Below are positions 46,859-58,800 of a DNA stretch of 58,862 nucleotides, one piece after another. This DNA comes from Gemmatimonadota bacterium (GTDB lineage Bacteria > Gemmatimonadota > Gemmatimonadetes > Longimicrobiales > Longimicrobiaceae): NCBI GenBank assembly GCA_028287185.1, contig JAQBQD010000070.1:1-58862 (forward strand), written 5' to 3'. The notes under the pieces are model-generated. The model was not told the origin of the DNA. It searched no databases and saw only the letters and a list, made by a program, of their open reading frames with translations. Numbering within the stretch: the stretch's first letter is position 1; each line of letters opens with the position of its first letter. The position numbers were made by a program, and so were the translations under genes.

Positions 46859-49800
46859 GTGACCAGCACCTCCGACGGTCTCCGCGACCCAGCCGCGGGC
46901 TCGCCGCCGTCTGCCGTGGAAGCGGTGGAACTGGCCGCGGGCGAGGTGTGCGTGCACCGTGCGTTCGAGGCGCAGGCGCGGCGCTCGCCCGGGGCCGTCG
47001 CGCTGGTGTCCGGCGGCCGCACCGTGACGTATGCGGGCCTGGATGCGCACGCGGAGGCGATCGCGAGCCGTCTGCGGGCGGCAGGGGTGGGACCGGACGC
47101 GCGCGTGGGGGTGTGCGTGGAGCGCGGACCCGCCCTGGTGGCCGCGCTCCTCGGCGTGTGGAAAGCCGGGGGAGCCTACGTTCCCCTGGACCCGCGGTAT
47201 CCGCGCGAGCGCCTGGCCTACATGGCCGCCGACGCCGGCCTCCGTGCCCTGGTGGCCGAGGACGCCACCCGCGGCCTGCTCCCCGACCTCGCGGCGCGGG
47301 TCGTCGTGCTGGGCGGGCGCGGCGCGGCGGAGGAAGACACCCGGCCGGCAGCCGTCCTGCCCCCGCACGTCTCCCCCGACAACCTGGCGTACGTCATCTA
47401 CACGTCGGGCTCGACGGGGCGGCCGAAGGGGGTGATGGTGCCGCACGGCGCGGTGGCCGCCTTCCTGTCCGCCATGCGCCGCGCGCCGGGGATGGAGGCC
47501 GGCGCCGCGCTGCTCGCCGTCACCACGGTCGGGTTCGACATCTCCGTCCTGGAGCTGTTTCTTCCCCTCACCACCGGCGCGCGCGTGGTGCTCGCCGACC
47601 GGGAGACCGCGGCCGACGGGACGCGCCTGCGCCGGCTGCTGGAGCAGAGCGGCGCCACGGCCATGCAGGCGACGCCCGCGACCTGGCGGATGCTGCTCGA
47701 CGGCGGATGGGCACCGGGGCCGCACCTGACCCTGCTCTCCGGCGGCGAGGCGCTCCCGCCCGACGTGGCCGGCGCGCTCACGGCCGGCGGCGCCGCGCTC
47801 TGGAACCTGTACGGGCCCACCGAGACCACCGTCTGGTCCACCCTGGACCGTGTGGAGGGGGGCGGCCCCGTCACCCTCGGCCGGGCGATCAAGGGCACGC
47901 GCGCGCTGGTGCTGGACGGCATGCTGCGGCCGGCGGCACGCGGGGCGGACGGGGAGCTGTTCATCGGCGGCGCCGGGGTGACGCGGGGCTACCTGGGGCG
48001 CCCCGGGCTCACCGCGGAGCGCTTCGTCCCCGACGCGTTCTCGCCGCGCCCCGGCGCGCGGATGTACCGGACCGGCGACGGCGTGCGGCTGCGGCCGGAC
48101 GGACGGCTGGACTTCCTGGGGCGGCTGGACGCGCAGCTGAAAGTGCGCGGCCACCGCGTGGAGCCCGGCGAGGTGGAGGCGGCGCTCGCGGCTCTTCCCG
48201 GCGTGCGCCAGGCCGTGGTGGTGGGCCGCGACGACGGGGACGGCGTGGGGCTCGTGGCCTACCTCGTCGGTGATCCACCGCCGGCGGCGGAGCTGCGCGC
48301 CGGGCTGCGGGGCATCCTGCCCGAATACATGGTGCCCTCCGCGTTCGTCCGCATCGACGCGCTGCCGCTCACCGCCGGCGGGAAGGTCGACCGCCGCGCG
48401 CTTCCCGCGCCGCCCGCGGGTGGGGAGGGAAGGGAATACCGCGCCCCGCGCACGCCGGTCGAGGCGGCGCTGGCCGAGGCGTGGAGCGAGGTGCTGGGCG
48501 TGGCTCGGGTGGGGATCGACGACGACTTCTTCGACCTGGGCGGGCATTCGCTGCTGGCGACGCGGGTGCTGTCGCGGGTCCGGCAGCGGCTGGGGGTGGA
48601 GCTGCCGGTGCGCGCGCTCTTCGAGCATCCCACCGTTGCGTTGCTCGCCGCCGCGGTCGCGGCTGCGGGCGAGACGATCATCCCCGCGCCGCCGCCGCCG
48701 CTGTTGCCCGCCGGCCGCGCGGAGCCGCTCCCGCTCTCGTTCGCGCAGCAGCGTCTCTGGTTCCTTTCCGAGCTGGAGCCCGACAGCCCCGTCTACAACC
48801 TTCCCTTCGCGGTGCGCCTGAACGGCGAGCTGGACGGGGGGGCGCTTCGCCGCGCGCTCGGCGAGATCGTCCGGCGCCACGAGGCGCTCCGCACCGCCTT
48901 CCGCGCCGGCGAGGGCGGGACGCCCGTGCAGGAGGTGCTCGCCGCTCCGGCCGGCTTCCCGCTCGCCGTCGCCGACCTCCGCACCGCTTCGGAAGCGTCT
49001 GCGCGCGCCGACCTGCAGCGCCTGGCCGCGGCGGAGGCGGCGACGCCGTTCGACCTCCGCCGCGGCCTGCTGCTCCGCGCGCTGCTGGCGCGGGTGGCGG
49101 ACGACGAGCACGCAGTCGTCCTCACCCTGCACCACATCGCGGGCGATGCGTGGTCGGTGGGGGTGCTCTTCGCCGAGCTCGCGGCGCTGTACGGCGCGTT
49201 CCGCGACGGCGCCGCATCGCCCCTGGCGCCGCTCCCGGTGCAGTACCCGGACTACGCGGCGTGGCAGCGGGCGTGGCTCTCCGACCAGGCGCTGGAGTCG
49301 CAGCTGGCGTACTGGCGCGCGCGGCTCGCCGGCGCCCCGGCGCGGCTGGAGCTTCCCACCGACCATCCGCGTCCGCCCGTCCAGAGCCACCGCGGAAGCG
49401 TGCTGCCGTTCGAGGTGCCCGCGGCGCTCGGCGGGCGGCTGCGGGCGCTGGCCCGCCGGGAGGACGCCACGCCGTTCATGGTGCTGCTGGCCGCCTTCGG
49501 CCTCGTGCTGCACCGGCTGTCGGGTGCCGACGACCTGGTGGTGGGCGCGCCCGTGGCGGGGCGCACGCGGCCCGAGGTGGAGGGGCTGATCGGCTTCTTC
49601 GTCAACACGATGGCGCTCCGGGTGGACGCGTCGGGCGACCCGTCGTTCCGCGCGCTGGTGCGCCGGGTGCGCGAGACCACCCTCGAGGCGTACGCCCACC
49701 AGGACCTCCCGTTCGACCGGGTGGTGGAGGAGCTGCATCCCGAGCGGTCGCTGGCGCACAACCCCCTCTTCCAGGTGGCGCTGGCGCTCCAGAACGTGCC

Positions 49801-52800
49801 GCGCGGCGCGGCGGGGCCGGCCGGGCTCACGCTGGAGCTGGAGGAGGTGGACGGCGGCACGGCCAAGTTCGACCTGTTCCTGGAGCTGGTGGAGGAGGGA
49901 GATCGGCTCCGCGCCAGGCTGGAGTACGCGACCGACCTGTGGGACGAGGAGGGCGCCCGGCGCATCGCCGCGCTCTTCCTCCGCCTGCTGGATGCCGCCG
50001 TGGCCCAGCCCGACGCATCGCTCGCGGCGCTCGGCGCGGTGACGGCGGAGGAGCGCCGCGAGCTGCTGGCGCTGGGCGCCGGGCCCGCGGCGGACGCGGC
50101 GGCGGCCCTCCCCGTGCACGTGCGCGTGGCCGAGCAGGCACGGGTTCGGCCGGCGGCCACGGCCGTACGCGCCGCCGGCCGGACGCTCTCGTACGCGGAG
50201 CTCGAGGCGGCGGCGAACCGCCTCGCCCACCACCTGCGTGCACTGGGCGTGGGGCCGGAAGCGGTCGTCGGAATCTGCCTGGAGCGCGGCGCGGACCTTG
50301 TCGTCGCCGCGCTTGCCGCCTTCAAGGCGGGCGCGGCGTACCTCCCGCTCGATCCGGCACTCCCGCCGGCTCGCATCGCGACGATGGTGGCCGACGCGCG
50401 TGCATCCATCGTCGTCACGGCCGAGCGGCTGCGGGGCCTCGCCGAGCGCGGCGCATCCACGATCGTCTCCCTGGACGGGGATGCGGATGCGATCGCGGGA
50501 CGGTCCGAGCGCGACCCCGCCGTCGCCGTCCTGCCCGGCTCTCTTGCGTACGTGGTGTTCACCTCCGGCTCCACGGGGCGGCCGAAGGGAGTGGCCGTGC
50601 CGCACCGCGGGCTGTCGAACCTGGTGGATTGGCAGCTCCGCGCGTTCGGCGTGGTGCCGGACGACCGGGCGTCCGTGATGGCGGGCGTGGGGTTCGACGC
50701 CTCCGTGTTCGAGATGTGGCCGTACCTCACCGTGGGCGCCGCGCTGCACGTGGTGCCCGACGATACGCGCCTGTCGCCCGCCGAGCTGCGCGGATGGCTC
50801 GCGGACGAGGGTGTCACCGTCGCCTTCGCGCCCACGCCGGTGGCCGAGTTGCTGATGGACGGCGAGTGGCCCGCGTCTTCGCGCGTGCGCGCCCTGCTCG
50901 TCGGGGGCGACCGGCTGCACGCGCGTCCCTCCTTGCATCTCCCCTTCGCCGTCGTCAACAACTACGGTCCCACGGAGACGAGCGTCGTCGCCACCTTCGG
51001 CGTCGTCGCGGCGGACGAGGCGGGGCTCCCGGACATCGGCCGGCCCGTCCGTGGCGCGTGCGTCTTCGTCGTGGACGCTGCGCTTCGCCTGGTGGCGCGC
51101 GGCGCGCCGGGCGAGCTGCTGGTGGGCGGCGAGGGCGTCGCCCGCGGCTACCTGGGGCGCCCCGGCGCCACCGCCGAGCGCTTCCTCCCGGACCCCTTCT
51201 CGTCCGAGCCCGGGGCGCGCGCGTACCGCACGGGCGACCGGGTGCGCTGGCGCGGGAACGGCACGCTGGAGTTCCTGGGACGCATCGATCGGCAGGTGAA
51301 GGTGCGCGGCCACCGCATCGAGCCCGGCGAGGTGGAGGCGGTGCTCGCCGCGCACCCCGGCGTGGCCGCCGCGGTGGTGGAGCCTCGCGAGGGCGCCGGC
51401 GGCACCACCCTGGCGGCCTACGTCGTCCCGCGCCGGGCGGCGGGGGCCGCCGACGAGCACGCGCCCGTGGCGCAGTGGGAGGCCCTGTTCGAAACCGTGT
51501 ACGGCGCCCCCGGCGCGGCCGCCGAGGACGAGGCGCTCGACACCACGGGCTGGAACAGCTCCTACACCGGGCAGCCGGTTCCCCCCGCCGAGATGCGCGA
51601 GTGGGCCGAGCGCACCGCCGAGCGCATCGCCGCGCTGGCCCCCCGGCGGGTGCTGGAGGTGGGGGTGGGAACGGGGATGCTCCTGCTCCGCGTCGCCCCG
51701 GGCGCCGAGCGCTACGTGGGAACGGACTTCTCCTCGCACGTGCTGGCGACGGTGCGGCGGCGGGTGGACGGCGCGCGCGCGCTTCCCCCGGTCGTCCTCC
51801 TGCACCGCGAGGCGGACGACTTCTCCGGGCTGCGGGCGGAGCGCTTCGACACCGCCATCCTCAACTCCGTCTGCCAGTACTTTCCCGGCGCGGAGTATCT
51901 CGCGCGGGTGGTCGAAGGGGCGGTCGGGGCGCTGGACGACGGCGGCGCGCTGTTCGTGGGCGACGTGCGCAGCCTGGAGACGCTGGAGGCGTTCCGCGCG
52001 GCGGTGGAGCTCGACTCCGCGCCGGCCCAGGCCACCCTGGCAGAGGTGCGCCGCCGCGTGCGCCGGGTGCTGGAGGAGGAGGCGGAGCTGGTGGTCCACC
52101 CCGACTTCTTCGCCGCGCTCGCCGAACGCATCCCGCGGCTTGCCCACGTCGAAGCCCGGGTGAAGCGCGGGCGCTGGCACAACGAGCTGACGCGCCACCG
52201 CTACGACGTCGTGCTGCGCGTCGGCCCCCTCTCGCTCATGGAGCCCGCGCCGTCCGTGGACTGGGAGGCCGCGGGGCTCACGGTCGACGCGATCCGGGAG
52301 CGGGTGTCATCCGGCGGAGCGCTGGCGGTGCTCGGCGTCCCCGACGCGCGGGTGGCGCGCGAGATGGCCATCGCCGCGCTGGTCCTCCATGCCCCGGACG
52401 CGCCCGAGACGGTGGGCGAGGCGCGCGCCCTCGTCGACGCCTCCCCCGCCGACGCCGTCGATCCCGAGACGCTGTGGGCGATGGGGGAGGAGATGGGCGT
52501 GGAGGTGGAGATCCGGCCCGCGCCGGGCGGGCGATTCGACGCGCTCTTCCGTCCATCCTCCATTTCCGGAGCGTCGTTCCCGGAGCGGCCCGTCCGCGCG
52601 TGCCCCCTGCGCGACCACGCGAACGATCCGCTCTGGGGGCAGCACGTGCGCGAGCTGGTGCCACGGCTCCGGGCGCACCTCGCGGAGCGCCTTCCCGAGC
52701 ACATGGTGCCGTCCGCGCTGGTGCTCCTCGACGCGCTTCCGCTCACGCCCAACGGCAAGACGGACCGCCGCGCCCTGCCCGATCCCGAGCCGGTGCGCCT

Positions 52801-55800
52801 GGGCGCCGGGGCCGAGATGGCGCCGCCTCGCACGCCAACCGAGCGCGAGATGGCCGCGCTGTGGGCCGGCGTGCTGCGGGTGGAGACGGTGTACGCCACC
52901 GACAACTTCTTCGACCTGGGCGGACACTCGCTGCTCGCCACGCAGCTCGCGACGCGGGTGCGCGACGCCTTCGACATCGCCCTGCCGCTGCAGCGGATCT
53001 TCGAGGCGCCCACCCTGGCGGCGCTCTCGGCGCTCGTGGACGGGGAGCGCTCCGCTCACCCTTCGCCCGGGCACTCGGCCGGCCTCCCGCCCGAGCGGCG
53101 CCGGCTGCTGGAGCTGCGGATGCGCAAGGCGGGCCTCGCGACGTCCGCCGACGGCCCGCGCCCCCGTCCGCGCGACGGGAACGAGGCGCCCGCGTCGTTC
53201 GCGCAGGCGCGGCTGTGGGTGGTGGACCGCCTGGATCCCGGCGGGGCGTTCTACACCATGTCGTCGCCGCTGCGCATCCGCGGCGCGCTGGACGTGCCGG
53301 CGCTGGAGCGCGCGCTGGACGCCGTCCGCGAGCGGCACGAGTCGCTGCGCACCACCTTCGCGGAGCGCGGCGGCGCGCCCGTGCAGGTCATCCACCCCTT
53401 CGCCCCCGTCCCCCTCGGCGTGGACGACCTGTCGTCCCTGTCCGATGAAGAAAGGGAGATGGAGGTCGCCCGGCGCGTGCGGGAGGATGCGAACACGGGC
53501 TTCGACCTGGTGGCCGGGCCGCTCTTCCGCGCCCGCCTGCTGCGGCTGGGCCCGGACGAGCACGTGCTGCTGGCGTGCATGCACCACATCGTGGGCGACG
53601 GGTGGAGCATGGGCGTGCTCTCCGCCGAGCTGGGCGCGCTGTACGAGGCGTTCCACGCCGGGCGGCCCAGCCCGCTCCCGCCCCTGCCGGTGCAGTACGC
53701 CGACTTCGCCGCGTGGCAGCGCGAGCAGCTGAGCGGCGAGGGGCTGGAGCGGCACCTGGCGTTCTGGCGCGCCGCGCTGGAGGGTGCGCCGCCCGCGCTG
53801 GAGCTGGCCACCGACCGGCCGCGCCCGCCCACGCCCAGCCATCGCGGCCGCCTGCTGAAGTCGCGCGTCCCGCCCGGCGTCGTCGAAAGCCTGCGCGCGC
53901 TCGCCCGCCGCGAGGGGGCCACGCTCTTCCACGTCCTGCTGGCCGGGGTGCGCCTGCTGGTGGGCCGCTGGGCGGGGCAGGACGACGTAGTGGTCGGCAC
54001 CCCGGTGGCCGGCCGCACGCGGCGCGAGCTGGAGGGGCTGATCGGCTTCTTCGTGAACACCCTGCCCCTGCGCGGCAAACTGTCCGGCGACGCGCCGTTC
54101 GCCGAGCACGTGCGGCGCGAGCGCGACGGGGCGGTGGCGGCCATCGACCACCAGGACCTGCCGTTCGAGCGGATGGTGGAGGAGCTGCGCATCGCCCGCG
54201 ACCCCGGGCGCAACCCGCTCTTCCAGGTGATGGCGATCCTCCAGAACGCGCGCATGGACGCGGCACGGCTGGCCGGCGTGGAGATCGCCCCGCTGGAGGT
54301 GGAGTACGACACCGCCAAGTTCGACCTGATCTTCGACGCCTACGAGGAGGGGGACGGCGGCCTTCGCGTCGAGATCGAGTACGCCACCGACCTGTTCGAT
54401 GCGTCCACGGTCGGGCGGATGTCGGCGTCGCTCCACGGCCTCCTCGGCGCCGCGGCGGCCCGTCCCGACGCGCCCGCCCATGCGCTCCCGCTGCTGGAGG
54501 CGGGCGAACGGGCACGCCTGCTGTCGATCGATTCCGTCCCCGTTCCGCCCGCGGCGGCGACCGTGGACGCGCTGCTCGCGGAGCAGGCGGCGCGCACGCC
54601 GGACGCGACGGCGCTGGAGGCCGGAGGCGAGTCGCTCACCTACCGCGAGCTGCACCTTCGCGCCAACCGCCTGGCGCACCGGCTCCGCGCGCTGGGCGTC
54701 GGCCCGGAGTCGCGCGTCGGCGTCTGCGCCGCGCGGTCCGCCGGGATGGTCGCCGGGCTCCTCGCCGTGCTGAAAGCGGGGGCCGCGTACGTCCCGCTCG
54801 ACCCCGCCTATCCCGCGGAGCGGCTCGCCTTCATGCTGGCGGACACGGGCGCGCGCGTGGTGCTCGCGGATGCCTCGACCGCGTCCCTCGTCCCCGCCGG
54901 CGCCGCCGTCGTCCGCGTGGACGACGCCTCGCTCGAGGCGCTGCCGGCGGACGCTCCCGCGCCGCGCTCCCATCCCGAGAACCTGGCGTGGGTCATCTAC
55001 ACCTCCGGATCGACCGGGCGGCCCAAGGGGGTGATGATCCGCCACGCGTCGGCGGCGGCGTTCCTGGCGTGGATGCGGGCGGAGTTCCCGCTGGCGACCG
55101 GCGAGCGCGTGCTGGGCGCGACCTCGGTGTCGTTCGACGTGCACGTGGCGGAGATCCACTTCGCGCTCATCTCGGGCGCCATCGTGGTGCTGGTGGAGAA
55201 CGCCCTCTCGCTTGCCGCGCCGGGCATCGGGGAAGGCATCGTGCACGCCGCGATGGTCCCCTCCGCCGCCGCCGAGCTGCTGCGGATGGGCGCGCTTCCG
55301 GCGGGGCTGCGCACGCTGGTGCTGGGCGGCGAGCCGCTGCCGGCCGCCCTGGCGCGCGACGTCCACGCCGCCACCGGGGTTCAGCGCCTGGGGAACGGCT
55401 TCGGTCCGACGGAGGATACCACCTACTCCACCGTGGCGACGATTCCCGCGGACGCGGAGCGGGTGGCGGTGGGGGGGACGGTGGGCGGCGGGCGGGCGTA
55501 CGTGCTGGACGCGCGGCTGGAGCCCGTTCCCGTGGGCGTGCCGGGCGAGCTGTGGCTGGCCGGCGCCGGGCTGGCGCGCGGGTACCTGGACCGTCCCGCG
55601 CTGACCGCAGAGCGCTTCACCCCCTGTCCCTTCGGCGACGAGCCCGGCGCGCGGATGTACCGCACGGGCGACCGCGCGCGCCGGCTGGCGACCGGCGAGC
55701 TGGAGTCGCTGGGGCGCCTGGACGAGCAGGTGAAGGTGCGCGGCTTCCGCATCGAGCCGGGCGAGGTGGAGGCCGCGCTGTCCACGCACCCGGCCGTCTT

Positions 55801-58800
55801 CCGCGCGGTGGTTGCGGCGCGCGGCGAGGGCGCCGGGCGGCGCCTGGTGGCGTACGTGGTTCCCCGCGACGGCGGGGTCGCCGCCGTCGAGCTGCGCGCG
55901 CACGCGGCCTCGCTGCTGCCCGGCCACCTGGTGCCCGACGCCTGGGTGGTGCTCGACGCGCTGCCGCTCACCCCGAGCGGCAAGGTGGACCGCCGCGCCC
56001 TTCCCGAGCCCGACGCGCCCGAGGCCGCGGCCGACGCCTCGCGCGCCGCGCCGCGCACTCCGACGGAGGAGGTGCTGGCCGCCGTCTTCGCCGAGGTGCT
56101 GGGGATGGACGCGGTGGGGCGCGACGACGGCTTCTTCGAGCTGGGCGGGCACTCGCTGCTGGCGGCCCAGGTGACGTCGCGGGTGCGTGCCGCGCTGGGG
56201 GTGGACCTGCCGCTGCGCGAGATCTTCGACGCGCCGAGCGTGGCCGCGCTGGCCGGGCGGGTGGATTCCGCACGCCGCCGCCTGGGCGGCGTTCCCGACA
56301 CGCCCATCGCGCGGGTGGACCGGGCGGGCGAGCTTCGCCTCTCCTTCGCGCAGGAGCGGCAGTGGTTCATCGCCCGTCTCCAGCCCGACAATCCAGCCTA
56401 CAACATGCCGTTCGTGCTGGGCCTGTCCGGCACGCTCGACGCGGAGGCGCTGCGGCGCGCGCTGGAGGAGGTCGTCCGCCGCCACGAGACGCTGCGCACG
56501 GTGTTCCGCACCGGCACGCAGGGTCCCGTGCAGGTCGTCCTTCCGACTGCCGCGGTCGGCCTTCCCCTCTTCGACCCCTCGCATCTACCGACCGGCGAGC
56601 GCCAGGCGGAGGCCGCGCGGTGGGCGGCCCAGGAAGGGATGCGGCCCTTCGACCTGGCCGCCGCGCCGCCGGTGCGCTTCGCGCTGGTGCGGCTGGACGA
56701 GCGCGAGCACCGGCTCCTGCTGACGCTGCATCACGTCGCCGCCGACGGGTGGAGCGTGGGCCGGCTCTTCGGCGAGGTGGGCGCGCTGTACGCGGCGTTC
56801 TCGCGCGGCCAGCCCTCGCCGCTGCCGGAGCTGCCGGTGCAGTATGCGGATTTCGCCGCCTGGCAGCGCGGCTGGCTGCAGGGCGAGACGCTGGAGCGGC
56901 AGCTCGCCTACTGGAAGACGCGTCTCGCCGGCGCCCCCGCGCCGGAGCTGCCGGCCGACCATCCCCGCCCGGCCGTGCCCAGCAACCGGGGCGCCGTGCA
57001 CCTGGTTCCGCTCCCGGTTTCGACGGAACAACGGCTGGCGGCGCTGGCGCGGGGCGAGGGGGCCACGGCGTTCATGGCGCTTTTCGCGGGCTTCACCCTC
57101 TTCCTGCGGCGCTGGAGCGGGCGGGACGACCTGGTGGTGGGCACGCCGGTGGCCGGGCGCACGCGCCCCGAGGTGGAGCCGCTGGTGGGCTTCTTCGTCA
57201 ACACCGTGGTGTTGCGCGCGGACGTGTCGGGCGACCCCACCTTCCGTGAGCTGCTGGCGCGCGTGCGCTCGGTGGCGCTCGACGCCTACGCGCACCAGGA
57301 CCTGCCGTTCGAGCGGCTGGTGGACGAGCTGAAGATCGAGCGGCAGCTGAGCCGGCACCCCGTGTTCCAGGTGGTGTTCTCGGTGGAGCAGCCGCAGCCG
57401 GCGCCGTTCGCCGGGCCCGACATGGCGATGGAGGTCGGCTTCACCGAGACGGGCACCACCAAGTTCGACCTGATGGTGATGGTGGAGCACAGGGCCCAGG
57501 GCACGGTGCTGAGCCTGGAGTACGCCCGCGACCTGTTCGAGCCCGAGACGGTGCGGCGGATGGGGTCGCACCTGGCCGCGCTCCTGGCCGCCGCCGCGGA
57601 CGACCCCGACGCGCCCGTGTCCGCGCTGATGGAGCGGCTGGACGAGGACGACCGGCGGGCGATGCTGGTCGATTGGAATCGATCGGAGTCGACGCGTCCC
57701 GTGGAGCCGGCGCACGCGGCCTTCGAGGCGACCGCATCCACCTCACCCGATGCGGTCGCCTCGGTCGACGGGCTGGAGACGGCGACCTACGGCGAGCTCA
57801 ACGCGCGCGCCAACCGCCTCGCCCGCCACCTGCGCGCGCTGGGCGTTCGTCCGGAGTCGCGCGTCGGCGTCGTGGCCGGCGGAGCGACGGCGGCCATCGA
57901 AGCGATGCTGGCCGTGATGAAGGTGGGCGGGGCGTACGTGCCCATCGACCCCGGCATCGCGCCCGCCAAGCTGCGGCACGTGCTGGGGGATGCGGAGCTC
58001 GCCGCGCTCGTCGTCCCGACCGCGTCGATGCTCGACTCGCTCCCCCGCATCGACCTCCCCATCGTCGTGCTCGATCGCGATTCGGCGCGGATCGAGGCGC
58101 ACGACTCCGCGGACCTGGCGGTCGATGTCGATCCCGAGTCCCTGGCGGCCCTGATCTACTCGTCCGGCTCCACGTCGCTCCCGCGCGGTGTGCTGCTGAC
58201 CCACGCGGCCGTCGCCTCCGCCGCGCGGGAGATGGCGGATCGGTGGGGCATCACGGGGGAGAGCCGTATCCTCCTCGTAGCCCCGTTCGCCCACGAACGA
58301 TGGCTGGCAGCAACGTTCGCGGCGTTCCACGCGGGCGCGGCGGCCGTCTCCGCTTCACGCGAGGGACTCCGCGGTGCGCTGGAGCGCGGGCGCGTCACCC
58401 ACGCCATCGCGACCCCGGCACTCCTGGCGGCGGAGTCCGAATCGAATCTCCCTGGCCTTACGACGGTCGTGTCGATGGGAGAATCCCCCACCGCCGCGCT
58501 CGCCGCACGCTGGGCGCGCGGGGGACGGGCGGTGCACAACGCGTACGTCCAGGCGGAGTCCGGGCTGGGCGTCGCCTCCGCGCTGGTGGACGGGGACGCC
58601 GGGACGCCTGGCGTCGGCCGGCCGATGGGCGGCGCGCGGGCGTACGTGCTGGACGACGCACTGCGCCTGCTTCCGCCCGGCGCGCCGGGCGAGCTGTGCG
58701 TGGGCGGCGATGGCCTGGCGCGTGGATACCAGGGGCGTCCCGGCCTCACGGCCCAGCGCTTCGTCCCCGACCCGTTCGCGGAGGTGCCCGGCGCGCGCAT

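Noticed and set aside
46586..52198. 1870-codon open frame on the minus strand opposite the NRPS
   Set aside because: Shadow of a high-GC gene: Arg/Ala/Gly/His-rich translation with no motifs, while the plus strand reads continuous NRPS domains.
48481..53448. 1655-codon plus-strand frame inside the NRPS region
   Set aside because: Different frame from the A, C, T and MT motifs; the true frame begins at 46859 and has no stop.
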